A stretch of 64,000 nt of DNA from the NCBI GenBank assembly GCA_951812925.1, contig OX638370.1, positions 99,276,897 through 99,340,896 on the forward strand, in the 5' to 3' direction. Positions 25,047-36,783 of this stretch are shown piece by piece. The stretch's first letter is position 1. Every line of letters begins with the position of its first letter. This DNA comes from Calliopum simillimum. Taxonomy: Eukaryota > Arthropoda > Insecta > Diptera > Lauxaniidae. Made by a program: the position numbers and the translations under genes. A model generated the notes under the pieces. The model worked only from the letters and a program-made list of their open reading frames with translations. It did no database searches and was not told the DNA's origin.

Positions 25047-25989
25047 TGCTAGGACACAAATAGGAACCTTCATTTGCTTCCACATCTTTATAATAGTTAC
25101 ATGCATTTAAAGTATTAATAATATTAAGAATTTTCTAGTTAATGATGTTCAGAAACAGTTTAAAACCTTAGAATTTAGCTTAGTGAGTAGTTGTAGGATA
25201 GTTGTTTCCAATGGTCTTGACAACTATTGCACAACCGCTTGACAAGCAGTTGGGCAGGAGTTGTATGACTATCGCATGAAGCAGCAACCCTGGTTACAAA
25301 ACAGTGAGTACTAACTGTCAAATATGATTGTACAAAAAGAACAGCTGATCGTGGATGACATTCAAAAGGTGGAATACAAGTTTCGGCGATGATATCGCTC
25401 TCTAGTAACCCAAACAGCAACAAGGTAAGGTGTTCTTGGAATATTTCAACCATCCTTGGATGAAACTAAGACTTTCAAGATAAAACCAATACACACGTAT
25501 CAGTGGAAATTGACTAAGACCGTAGGCTTTATTTTCCAAAGAATTTCCTGACCTGACCCGAGAGTGTAGCGGTGGCGCGGGCTCTCGTAAGCAAACAAGG
25601 ACAGGTTAGCAGAGGATGATGGGGAGGCAGCGGTGGCGCGACTCTCTTGAATTCTAACACCTGAACAAAAACACCGACCGGTGACACGAACACGACAAGT
25701 CTACGGAGAGGTAGTGGCGCCACTACACCTGGTTCGGTTGACTTTGATATTCACGTTTTAGCCATATTTTTCTCATCCATACATAGCCCATTTGTCACCC
25801 GTATTTTTATCGTATTTCTAAGTTTATGGTTTAATATGTTTTAAAAGTGCTTTTCAGGAGAAATAAAACCAGTGAAATAAAAACCAGTGAAGTGAAAGTT
25901 GTTTTTTTCCTTGGCGGCGAATAAATTTTGTATACGAACACTGAGCCCCGACGGCTACACCCCGGTTAGAGGCAAAAAGGTTCGTTAGA
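25047..25989 (+). mobile_element. Older copy of the solo LTR at 2000-2865
   Basis: Shares with the first copy AGGACACAAAT near the start, TTTAAAGTATTAATAAT, ACAGCTGATCGTGGATG, ATATTTCAACCATCCT, CGTATCAGTGGA and the end CGGCTA-ACCCCGG-GGCAAAAAGGTTCGTTA. The terminal TG and CA dinucleotides have decayed (TAGGACAC and TTAGAG), and no target duplication is visible. It is longer by about 77 bases through local insertions, including repeated AAACCAGTGAA text near 25868-25890. Confidence 0.7.
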
Positions 25990-27861
25990 GGTAGTGCATA
26001 ATACTTTAGTGACAAAAATAGTTTTACGCTCTCTTCTTGTGAATGTTTTCTTGGTTCTGGGTTGCAGCTTACAAGTGTTATAATATCATAAATTTAACAG
26101 TATTCCCACGTTTTACACTGATCTGAAATATTTGCTTGTATTTATTAGAATCATATTTCTGTTTTGACACTGATAGCACAAGACAGTGTGCTTGAGTGCT
26201 CAGTGAAGATTTGAATCTTGAATTTTTTGGATCAATTTCTTTAGTTCAGTGTATTTCAAGAATTTTTGTGTAAGCGCTTAGTTTGAGTGTGTTGCACAAA
26301 CACATATTTTGCTTAAAATGCGTTTGTCAAACACAGGAATTCACACCGTATGCGCTGCTGACCGCTGAGCTGCATTAGCGTTTGGTTATCATTTTGTATA
26401 GCGAGTTAAGCCGCAGTGTTTATGCAAATGTTTGTGTGTGTATGTGTGCTTAAGCTGTATGTATATATAGTAGTAGATGTATCTTAATTTATGTCTGCAT
26501 TTGGCAATGTGAGCGATGGCAACTTTATTTTCATTTACGTGATTTTGAGCCGGCAAAATGCAATGAATTAAATTCGTAACATTCAGATGTGCATACATAA
26601 GTATGTATTGAATGGCATGCAAGTATGTGTTTGTGCGACTAGCTGTCATGCGAATGCGTGTAAGAGTATTTCAAAAGCATGCGATTGATGTGAGTTTAAT
26701 TGCAAAAATATGTTGAGATTATTTGCGTAGCATACTTTGCGGCGCAACTACAATTTTTCTTTTTGTACGATTAATTTCATTGCGGCTGCAAAGGAATTTT
26801 GCAATTAAGTGATGTTGTTTTTTTTTTTTTAAATTTGGTGCAAACTACAAACTTTAAAAATATTTGTTGAGAACTTGAAATTCTCACAATTCTAATAACT
26901 AAGTGTAATAAGAGCTTCATCCATTTGCATTTCTCAAGTTCAATGACCTACGCAAATGGCCAGCAATTTTTTACGTTATTTGTTAGTGTGTTTTCTTCTT
27001 CTTCTTTCATTCTTTTATTATTTACATCTCTGCATTGCTATACTTCAGAACTGAAATTTCTCTGGCAAATAGAGCGTTTTTTTTTTCTACATTACCACTA
27101 CTACTACTACTACATTTTTCGTACTATACTTTTTGGTTTTGACGTTTTTTGGTTTAACTTTTGAAAAGTGGTATTTTGCACTTAACTCAATGAAAAAAAA
27201 AAAAAAAGAACCACCCCCCACACGCCTTACAACACTTCTTCGAATACTGCCAGTACTGCCCCCTACAGACCCTTTTTTTCGAATACTGTACTGTACAAAG
27301 CAATAGCTTTGATGTGATTTTTTTGCTCTCTTTCAACCCAACATTTTCCATTTTCATTTCTTGTTTGTATGTGTTTGTGTTTATGAGTTAGTGTGTGTAT
27401 GTCAGCTTGGGTTTGTTTGTCTGTTTGTGTTAACCTTTTCACACTCGACAACTGCTGACAGCGGCGTAGAAAGCTTTCAAATTCAAATTCAAAAAAAAAA
27501 AGCAACTACAGGAACTTACATTTTGACAACAAATGAAAGCGCTTACAGCAACAGCAGCAACAACAAAAATCATTGCAAAAAAAAGGAGGTGGAAAAATCA
27601 CTAGCGTATATCTTTACCTATTGAAGTAAATTTTGAACAAAGCGCCATTTGACAACATATGATGTGACAGTGACTTCAAAGACAGAAATAGAAAAAAAAA
27701 AAAACGAAATCAATTCTTGACAATCATGCTGTTTCCTTCCTAATGCTGACGGCTTGACAAAGCAGCAATTGATATTTTTTGAGATATATACGTACCATAA
27801 GCCAGATTGAAAGGAACTTAAGGTTTAATTATCTTATATCGAAACTTATTCTAATTACATA
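25990..27861. other. Intergenic, apparently unique DNA
   Basis: Includes CA/GT-rich microsatellite-like stretches (26400-26460, 27365-27430) and poly-T/poly-A runs. Overlapping sense and antisense frames near 27263-27624 are not supported as genes. Confidence 0.4.
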
Positions 27862-27985
27862 CAGGGTGTGTTGCATAAGGTTACGAAGCTTCTGGGAGGT
27901 GATAGAGGAGGCCTAGACTAACAAAAAATTGCAGCTGGAGGAGGGTCTAAAATGTTCCCCTGAGGAATTATGTATAGGGTTAAAA
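27862..27985. repeat. Dispersed repeat, CATAAGGTTACGAA type, copy 1
   Basis: CAGGGTGTGTTGCATAAGGT, TTACGAAGCTTCTGG, GAGGTGATAG and CAGACTAACAAAAAATTGCA-like text occurs here and again at 46463-46575. Only these ~110 bases are shared. Confidence 0.65.
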
Positions 27986-29867
27986 CTGGGGAACTCAGGG
28001 GAATGAGATTCGGTACATATGTAGTTTGACACTGGGTGTAAAACTTTTAATAAAATTGGGTAAGGCCACGCCCCTTCCTTTTTAAAAAAAATTTTTCATA
28101 TCTCTGAAACTTTTGTACGCATGTAAATAAGGATATGCTACTGTAATAATGTTAACCTAATTTAAGGAACTTAGTTGGTATAGTAGAAGTATTTTTTTCT
28201 TTTCTTATTTTCGTTTGTTCGGTATAAGCACCAAGCAAAATAAGTTTTGTTCCGATCGGAACATATTTGACCGTGCCATTAGGCCATTGAAGGTCGATAA
28301 AACGCTGTTTATGTGATAATAAGCAAACCATCAATCCTATCTTTGCATTTATTTGAATGAGATTTGGCACATATATGAAAAATACTTGAATAAATATTAT
28401 ACAATAAAAAAATGGGCAGCGCCGCATCCTCTCCATCCTAAATTTGTCGTAGCTCTGAAAATATTTGACTCAGGTAAATATCTCTGAAACTATTTGTAAC
28501 AGGTGAATAAGATTTGATTTCAGATAAATTGATGCGAATGATTTTGAATGATTTTCAAGTCGCGATATCTCATGAACAGCAAATAAGGCGAAAAAACAGT
28601 TCGAAGAGACTCTTATAGGGAATTGAACATTATTAGAACGCATGAAATCTTTTTTTTTTTCTAGGACGAACCGTTTTGGAGATATTTTGATAAAACGGTT
28701 TTTTTCAGAATTTTAATTTTGTTGAAAAAATATCTCCTTAACTGCAGGTCATACGAAAAAAAAAACAATACGTTACTTTTATTGCAAGTAATTTTCTATA
28801 AATAAATATTTTTACTTTAAACGTATTGTTCAACGTTCATGAGTTATTGTAATTTAAAGCTCAACACATCACTGTGCGCACTCATAAGCAACATGCACAG
28901 TTTTTTATTATGTTTTTTCATGTTTTGAATTAGGATATCTTCTGAGTTATAAGTCGTATGAAAATAATTTGGAAGTCATTTTTATAGAAAATTTTATAAG
29001 CATAATATTGTATGCTACAATATTTTTCTTTAAAAGTAACTGTAAAGGAGATATTTGTAAAAAACTGATTTTGGACGCCATTTTTCCAATATAGTGGCGC
29101 GAGCGATCACGATTCGAGGTGGCAAAGTTGAAATTCTGAAAGAACATACCGAAATCTATAAAATAACTCATTTCCAAAAATTTCGGAAAACTTTCCAGGT
29201 AAAACTACAATAAATGACCCAAAAAATTCCGAAAAACTCAAAAGTATTTTTTGAATGATTCTAAGCATTTTTTAGCATATACACTTTTTGGTCACAAGAA
29301 TTGGTCTTAAATAAAAACTGTTTTTCCGAACGCATTAAGAACATTGTATTTTTTCGAGTGGCTATATTTTAACCTTAATAATTTTTTAACAATGCATTAT
29401 ATAAGGATATTTCATTTATTTCTTCTTATGGTCGGATATGTTTTTTCTTATCTCTGACCCAAAAACAGGTATAGCAAAAAGAGTAAGAAACTTTTTCTTT
29501 TTTTTCAATATTTCGAGCAAAAGCAATTTTTTTTTAAATTTTAAAATACGCTATTTTGATGGGAGATTTAGTTCTCTATAAAAAGTTTCAGATAAAAGTA
29601 CACGAAATGTTGCTTCTTTCTCCAGATATATTAAAAAAACAGTAAAGGGTACTTTCCCTCTCCGGTTTTCACAATATAAATTAATAACACTCTGCGGTAT
29701 TTTTTGCTGATATGACCCATAGACCGATTTATGTAATAAAGCGTCTTAGTTTCTTTTTAATAGTTTTTAGATTTAATTTCATATCAAATATATGTAATTC
29801 AGCCATCTTGTTAGTATAGCTAGCATAAAACATAGTCTTTTTTATACTTATATTGTACTAGCTGACC
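27986..29867. other. Intergenic repeat-like DNA without clear boundaries
   Basis: Phrases such as GGCCACGCCCCTT (near 28062) and ATATCTC(C/A)GAAAC recur in a style typical of fly dispersed repeats, but I cannot define ends. No gene supported. Confidence 0.35.
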
Positions 29868-30330
29868 CGGTAGCGACTTTGTTCGCCCGTTCCCGATGCC
29901 CTTTACATATGTTACAAGTTCCATCAATCGCCATCGTCCTTCTTTTCCAACCCCTCCGGTTTTTTAAGGTGAATAGAACATATATTTATGAACCAACATT
30001 TATAATGATAGCTATTATATAGCATTTTGAGTATATTTACTGTACGGGGGGTGCCAATCCCATTCCTTTAATTTCTGTTAAGATTTGCATACTGTGTAGT
30101 ACACGCAATCAACATCCATGAAACAAGTTTCATAATGAGAGCTGATATAGGAACACTGATATAGCATTTTGTGTGTGTTTTTTCATGTGGGGGGTACAAC
30201 ATCCCCTCGTCCAATCCCCCTCAAATGTTGCATCGTTGATGGCAGGTACATTATGCATAAGTTCAACAATTTTCATAATCATAAATAAATCAATAGTCTG
30301 AACAGAGACCTGGTGCGTCAAGTTTTCATT
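29868..30330. repeat. Dispersed repeat with CTAGCTGACCCGG start
   Basis: Begins ACTAGCTGACCCGGTAGCGA at about 29866, a phrase typical of a repeat class frequent in insect genomes. It continues through TGTACGGGGGGTGCCAATCC and ATGTGGGGGGTACAAC. The order of motifs matches 56828-57424, with an internal deletion. Confidence 0.65.
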
Positions 30331-31795
30331 GCAGCAAAATCCAATGACTAAACTCCCCAAAATATTATAAAGACATAATTTCGCAACAATATTTAAAAAA
30401 GTGCGAATTTTTGGTTTTAAAAAAAATTGCTGCAAAAAAATTCCCTCAAATAGCTCTGTACTAGCAACTCCTATCAAGCTTTATAAGTAACTTTCTTAAT
30501 TATGTAAAATAGTCACTGAATATTTTTCAGAAAGAAAATATGCCAATTTTGTATTTATATTTTCATGTATTCCAAGGGTCAAAGTTTTCTACCATAATAA
30601 ATACGACAATGCTTGATGCCGTCTGTCAAGTTCATTGTTATTTCCCTTTTGACATCACAGTCGTAGTAGAAGTAAATTCGGCTTTTGTCAAGTTGACACA
30701 ATAATTGACGTAAATTTATTCATGCGCTGTCAACAACAGCATGTTTGAACGCCAAAAATTATGCAAATCTTTCTTATTTGTGTCCATTGAAACGCATGAA
30801 TGAAGTTTGATGGTATAACGGCGACGACAACGACGACTGCGACTGCGACGTCGATGACGATGACAAGAACAATGTTACTGGGGTCAATAGCAAAAAGAGC
30901 GTAGGACAGGTCGTTCCAATGATGGTCATCATCATCAGAGTAGCAAGTAGAATAACAACAGAAATAACAGCAACAATAAGGGTATTAACATGTTTAACAA
31001 AGTGTATGAATAGCAAATGTCAAAAAGAACAGGAATTTTCAGTACAAATGATAGAAATAGTAAAGAGAGCAACAATAAATTTGCATAATTTCATAAAAAT
31101 AAAACATCCATAAATATAAAAGAAGAAGCACAGAAAGAATAACTATACAATAAAAATGCTAATCATTGTTGGGGGTTTTGGTCATATTTGAGTGGCAAAG
31201 TACAAGCAGTAAAAGAACAAGCGAAATGTGCAGAATTTTACTAATTTTCTTGGCCAAAATTATTTCATGAAATTATGAAAAAAAGGTAAAATTTAAAAAT
31301 GTGAAGCACCACATCGTTCGAAACATTTCAAACAGGGAGTAAGTCAGTGATTCTTGTCTCTACTCTTTTGAAAAAAGTTTGAAGAGTTCTTCTATATAAA
31401 GTTACAGGTGAGAAAAATATGAATTGGAAGCCGTTTTGTTAGGAATGAAAAAATTGGACACTATTTTTATGGAAAGTTAACTTGTAAGTAGTACTATAAT
31501 TAATGGCATTATGTTAAAAAAGTATGTCAGTGAAATTACCACTTTCTCAGTTGAGGCACATCTGCTCTCGTTTTATGGCACCTTGAATTTTTACTTGATT
31601 TCCCTATTCATTTACAACATAAAAGCATATTTTTTTGTTGTTATTTATTGAGTTATTTCTGGTAAACATGGTCCCTTCTGAAGTTCTAGTTTTCGATCAT
31701 CTCGAGTGGTATTTGGCAAATGACACAAATAAAATTGGCTTCCAAATTCTCAATTATAGTCTTATTATCTGTGTAATCTTTGAACTAAAATTGAC
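30331..31795. other. Intergenic DNA, no gene supported
   Basis: A CGACGA-like trinucleotide patch lies at about 30820-30860. Short frames on both strands around 30774-31113 overlap and are not supported. Confidence 0.4.
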
Positions 31796-31799
31796 ACAA

Positions 31800-32890
31800 A
31801 AGAAAAAGTTTAGGGGTATGTACGAGGGGCCTTACAAAAGTTTGCTTGGTTAAATTGAAAAAACTGGATACAAAAATTTTTTAATTTATAACTTTGTTCT
31901 TCATCTTTTTGTACTTTTTCAACGTAATTGCCATTTATTTTGAAACATTTTTGAAGCTGATAAATCCATCTTGAAAAACAATCTTCAAAATTAGCTTTTT
32001 TCAGTTTAATAATTTCATTATAAACCGCATTTTCAGCAGTGTGCGCTGGCGCATTATTGTGATGTAGAAAATAGCGGCGTAGCTTCTTTTTTGGCGTTTT
32101 CCCAATATATTTGGGAAAACTTTTGGTAAGCAGGTTTCAGTATACCATTTAGCAGTAACCGTCTGACCTTTTTTCAAAGAAACAGCAGCTACAACTTTCT
32201 CTCTGGTGAAGTAAACTGACATCATTACTTTTGTTGTTGACTTTTGTTGCCTTGCTTAAACAGGTGAACTTGCACCTTCTCGGCTCCATATGAGTTGTTT
32301 GGTTTCGGGGTCTTACTTGTAAAACCATGCTTCATCTGTTACAATTTTCTTGAAAGACTGTCCGTTTTTTGAATTTTTCAAGAAAATACCTAGCAAAACG
32401 TCCACGTGCCTCTTTTTGATGATCTAGGAACCCATCGTGCAGATTTCTTCGTGTATCCAAGATTATTTTTGAATATTCGCAATATAGCCGTGGCATTGAA
32501 GCCCAGTTCCTCAGCAATGATTTCCTGGGTTAATTTTGTATCTTCGTCAATTTAAGACTTCACTAGCACTACACCTGCATAATCAATCAAAGATTTTGGA
32601 CGGCCTCTCGAGGCTTGTCCTCCACAGAAAAATTACCGGTCTGGAATCTTTGTTACCGCTTTGAAATAGTTAAGGGGGGTGGTAAATTAACTTCAAATCC
32701 TATTTGGCATTCATAAAATATTTCCACAGACTTGAGCTTACATCGAATTCCAAAGAATAGCAAACTGAATCTCTTGCTGCGTTAGCAATGGAATATGTGC
32801 TGACATTGTTTCACGAATTTTTTCATTCCGAGAAAAACCAATGGAGCACTTTTGATTCTTTTGAAGCCCTACTGAGGCTAAAAAACCATG
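31800..32890 (-). pseudogene. mariner transposase pseudogene
   Basis: On the - strand, broken frames recover the order of a mariner transposase. An N-terminal remnant near 32760-32880 is followed by the helix-turn-helix text LGYTKKSARWVP (near 32440). Next come VTDEAWFY with DPETK (first catalytic Asp, near 32320-32345), KKGQTVTAKWYTETCLP (near 32130-32190), and LHHNNAPAHTAEN (near 32040-32075), where the second catalytic Asp of the usual HHDNAPAH is Asn. A tail CKAPRTYP lies near 31815. At least four stops or frameshifts separate these pieces. Terminal inverted repeats are not obvious. The D34D-type order identifies the family; the subfamily is uncertain. Confidence 0.85.
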
Positions 32891-32989
32891 TTTTTTGGTC
32901 ATAACAAGGGTGCTTTGAAAATAAAGACTATGACTATGTGCATACCAAAATCGTTTTTCTTACGTTTTCAATTAAGCGGTCAAAAAAAT

Positions 32990-33318
32990 GATTTTTTACT
33001 CAGAAGCAAGTCATCTAACGAAAAAAGTGTATATGAAGCAATCCACGCCAAGTGTACCAGCTCAAATTTTTTTTTCTCCGATTTCACTCAAATTTGGCAA
33101 TATGGTAGATCCAGTGTGCAAAAACAACAATCTGGGAGGATTTGGTCCTAGCACCATTTGTTGTTAAAAAACAGGGTGTTGAAGTTAGTGTTTTTAGCCA
33201 TTTTCCTGAAAAGGGTGTTTTTTCAAAAACTGATAGCTTACACAAAATTTCGTAAAATGATAAATCTAAGTTACTGGTCCCATTCATTTTGAAGTGTTCT
33301 TTTTATAAAAAAATATTT
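32990..33318. repeat. Foldback repeat family, left-arm copy
   Basis: Contains AGCAATCCACGCCAAGTGTA at about 33037 followed by CCAGCTCAAA, TTGGCAATATGGTAGATCCA, ACCATTTGTTGTTAAAA and CAGGGTGTTGAAGTTAGTGT, matching the left arms of 47243-48151 and 57424-60074. The preceding ACGAAAAAAGTGTA is also shared. No right arm is present. Confidence 0.7.
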
Positions 33319-34150
33319 CCACGCCCACTTTTCAGCCCTTGAAAATTTTGATTCAATTTTACTCGAAAACAACTCCAACAATTTTAATGAAAATTTATGA
33401 GGTATTACCTCTGCAAACAGGGATTAATATGTAATACACCACTATATTGGGAAAACTCGTTGAAGGGCGTGGCACCGCCCACAAAAATATAAATTAGTTC
33501 AAAAAGAAAACTAATAAAACAAACATTCTGAAATTAAGTGTGAGGAGCCTAATTGCTATAGAGCATCTCTGATGTAAAGGTGGGCGAAATATCGCCGTTG
33601 CTCGGGGAACCTCCCATACAAGCAAAATACGTTAACTGCTATTTCTCGAAAATGTTACAAGATATTTTAATGAAATTTCGTATGTAGGTAGTGCTTATTA
33701 AAATCTTGATATAACTGAAAAGTGGGCGGTATCGAAGAAGTACCACGCCCCCTTTTCAACCATTGAAAATTTTGATTCAATATTACTCAAAAACGACTCC
33801 AACAATTTTAATGACAATTTAAGAGAGTTTACCCCTAAAAACAAGTATTAATATATGATATGCCGTTATATTGGGAAAACTCATGTTAGGGCGTGGCACC
33901 GCCCACAAAAATATAATACGCTATAAAAAGAAAACTACTAAAGCAATCTTTCTGAATTTAACTGTAGAGAGTCTACTTGCTCTTAGGCACCTACATACTG
34001 AAAGTAGGCGAAAGTCACCAGTACCCGAGGAACCTCCCATACAAGTAAAACACATTAAATGCTATTTCTCGCAAATGGTACAACATATCTTGATTAAATT
34101 TGGTAAGAAGGTCTGGATCATAAGTATCCAAAGCATAACGAAAAGTATCT
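33319..34150. repeat. Two-copy tandem repeat, ~424-bp unit
   Basis: CCACGCCC(A/C)CTTTTCA begins at 33319 and 33743. Each copy continues through CGACTCCAACAATTTTAATG-like text, TATTGGGAAAACTC, GGGCGTGGCACCGCCCAC, AAAAAGAAAACTA and GGAACCTCCCATACAAG. A 96-codon frame over the second copy is incidental. Confidence 0.8.
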
Positions 34151-34845
34151 TTGTTCAATAATTGCCACTCAAACTTTTTATCAAAGTTAGAATTTTGGCT
34201 AATAACTCAGTCACAAAAAAAATGGAATGAACTTTTTATTCTTACATGCAGTCTTATGCACTTTTTGACGCTGAGTCCGTCTTCATCAGCAGAACTGTCA
34301 TTATACCTGCAGGATTTTGAAATATACTTGCTTGAAGTTGAAGAAAACGCTGTGTTCAGTCTTACAGCGTAGATACAAGAAAAAGTTAAATAATTTTTTA
34401 ATAATATCATCAAATAGCCACACTCTTCCTTATCAAAATATCCTTGATGATTTTTCTAATAGTACTCTTATTTTCCGAGTTATGATTCTTTGATGATAAT
34501 ATATTTCAGCCCCCATACAAAAGACGAAATATTTTGGGTACGTGGCATATCCCATTTATTTATTTTGGGGCATTCTATTTCACCAAAAAGAAAAATTTGA
34601 GTTTTTGATATTTTTCTATACCACTCGATACTTTCCGAGTTTTTTGTTATTATTATTCTCATCGGCTACTTTATCATCTTGAAAGCATAACCATTAGAGG
34701 AAAAAAGGTACTAGTTTCATAACAAAAAATAGCTATGAAGAAAAACATCGACTAAAATAATAAGATCAGATTGTTGACCGAGTAGGGATCGATCTCCAGA
34801 TACTTGTTTTTAAACACCAAAAGTTTTGCAAAATCATAATTTTTG
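34151..34845. other. Intergenic DNA, nothing supported
   Basis: Small frames on both strands around 34151-34413 and 34480-34662 lack similarity; no repeat structure seen. Confidence 0.45.
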
Positions 34846-34853
34846 TTTCTAAA

Positions 34854-35278
34854 TAGTGATGAGCAAACCAAGACTGCTATAGTCTTGGTCTTGGTCTTGT
34901 TCTTGCACATTGAGTCTTGGTCTTGGCCTTGGTTTTGATCTTGCTCATTAAGTCATGGTGTCGGTCTTGGTCTTGGTCTTGAAAAAATTTTCAGTGATAT
35001 TGAGTATTCAAAACCATATTTTTCCAAAGCAGTTGGGTTTTTAAGATGCCAAAATTCAAATTGTGAGATGATTTTATCTTCAAAGTGGGCGTGAAACAAC
35101 TTTTAACTATAAATTAGCAAGACTTAAAAGCAGTCTTGGTCTTGACAACTATCGTGAGCAAGACCAAGACCATAGCAGTCTTGCAAAAATATCAGCATCT
35201 TGGTCTTGGTCTTGGTCTCGCAAAATTAGCAAGACCAAAAACAAGACGCAAGACCAAGACTAATTTTGCTCATCACTA
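34854..35278. mobile_element. hAT-like MITE with perfect 8-bp target duplication
   Basis: A 425-bp element with terminal inverted repeats TAGTGATGAGCAAA and TTTTGCTCATCACTA. The exact 8-bp direct repeat TTTCTAAA flanks it at 34846-34853 and 35279-35286. An 8-bp duplication and a TAGNG start are diagnostic of hAT elements. The subterminal regions carry many copies of the hexamer GTCTTG (left, often GGTCTTGGTCTT) and its complement CAAGAC (mostly right). No transposase coding sequence is present. Confidence 0.9.
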
Positions 35279-35676
35279 TTTCTAAAGCACTATTGGGTAT
35301 CCATTTTTTAATGAAAGAAAAAAGTTATAACCAAAAAAAATGTTTTTTTAAGCCAAAATAGGCCTTCAGTAGAATCAAAAGTACTCTATTGGTTTTTCTT
35401 AGAATGAAAAAAATATGATGCAGGTATCGTTTTTAAGAGTCCGTCTAACTTTTGAGTTTATTTCGGGATGAATCAAATGAGTGAAAAATTTCGTCACGAA
35501 AATGTAATGATTTGGACTTTTGGCCAGAAAATCCGATCAGATCCACTCTTCGGAAAAACCCTTTTCAAGTGGCATTCAACAAACAAAAATAAAAAACAAT
35601 CATTCGAATACACCCTGAGGATTGCTGCAACGCGTGTAGTAGTTAAAGATTACTTTTCAAAACAGTTTTGTATATA

Positions 35677-35940
35677 TATCGTCGGGTTAAAACTACAACT
35701 ACACATCTACATGTAATGACATTTTGAGTTAAGTATACAAAAACATGAGAAAAAACAAATCCATGCCCCAGTCTAGTCGGTTTTTTGATATGTAGTCCTC
35801 ATCCAATTTTACATAAAGAATAAAAAGTAGAAAACTGCAAAATTCCATACAAAAAACGAAATTTAAAAAACCTTAAATCGCTTTTTTCTCAAAGTATGAA
35901 AAATGTAGATGTCTAGTTATAATTTTAACCCGACGATATC
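35677..35940. mobile_element. Short inverted-repeat element (GATATCGTCGGGTT ends)
   Basis: TATCGTCGGGTTAAAACTAC on the left (from 35677) is mirrored by AATTTTAACCCGACGATATC on the right. The pairing extends inward through an ACATCTACAT/ATGTAGATGT match, so arms are about 37 bases around a ~190-bp centre. No coding content; likely a small MITE, but no target duplication can be assigned. Confidence 0.65.
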
Positions 35941-36660
35941 ATGAAATAGAAAATTGAGACGAATATGGTTAATACCATTGGAAACGTCATGAAATTTCCA
36001 TGAAAACAACGTAAGTTTTTTTTCATAAAAATGTCGCTTCATTAGTTTTTTGTCTTTAAGGTTTGGAATCATTTTAAAAACTAAGAAAAAAAAAAAAAAA
36101 AATGTTTGCAATAAAGAGACCAGAAATTATGGTTTCTTTTAAAATTGTTGTCTAAAGTGCAGCAGTCTAATGTACATAAATTACAATTTTTCAAAAGATC
36201 TTTTTGAGCTTTTGTTTCATTCTTTACCAAATAAGATTTGATTTTATTGGAGAAAGAAGAACACAAACCCTTTCTTTTTCTTTTGTGTTGTGAACACCTG
36301 TTTAACCATACAACATTCGCAGCACTAATGACTCCCATTGTTTGGTATAACAAATCAAAAGTGTCAGTTTTCATCAATTGATTAATTCTTTTAATAAATG
36401 TTTGCACAAACTGTTGAAGACACAGTTTTAAATGGATCGTCAAATTTTGATAAAAAATTATATGGAATTTATATGAAAAAAAAAAGAAAAAACCAAAGTG
36501 ATTTTGGCTAATAAAGCAAGAATAAATTAGCAAAGACTGAAAGAAACATGTTCTACAGACAAACACAACAGCTTAGAGACGTATGTATGCTGTGACCTAA
36601 AAATAATTAAGAGTTTGACCGTGGTGTAGGTTACCCAGAATCAATTGTGTAGAAAATGTC

Positions 36661-36697
36661 ATAAAATTGAGTGTGTGCTAAAAATTCGGTTTAGTTC
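36661..36697 (+). promoter_or_regulatory. Candidate TATA/initiator promoter of gene 1
   Basis: ATAAAATTG at 36661 could act as a TATA box. An initiator-like TTAGTTC follows, with its A at 36693, i.e. the TATA-like element starts 32 bases upstream of that A, as expected for arthropod core promoters. This would give a 5' UTR of about 91 nt before the ATG at 36784. Both motifs are imperfect, so the call is tentative. Confidence 0.4.
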
Positions 36698-36783
36698 GGT
36701 GAAAGGTTTTCAACGTTTATGCAGCAGTCATAGCTGGAACACACTTAATGAACGATAGTGAAAGATAAAGACATTAAGTAGAG

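Noticed and set aside
36081..36566. 161-codon frame on the - strand upstream of gene 1
   Set aside because: No recognisable domain, a start rich in Phe from poly-A/T runs, and no promoter or splice context. It could be a decayed element fragment, but nothing positive supports a gene.
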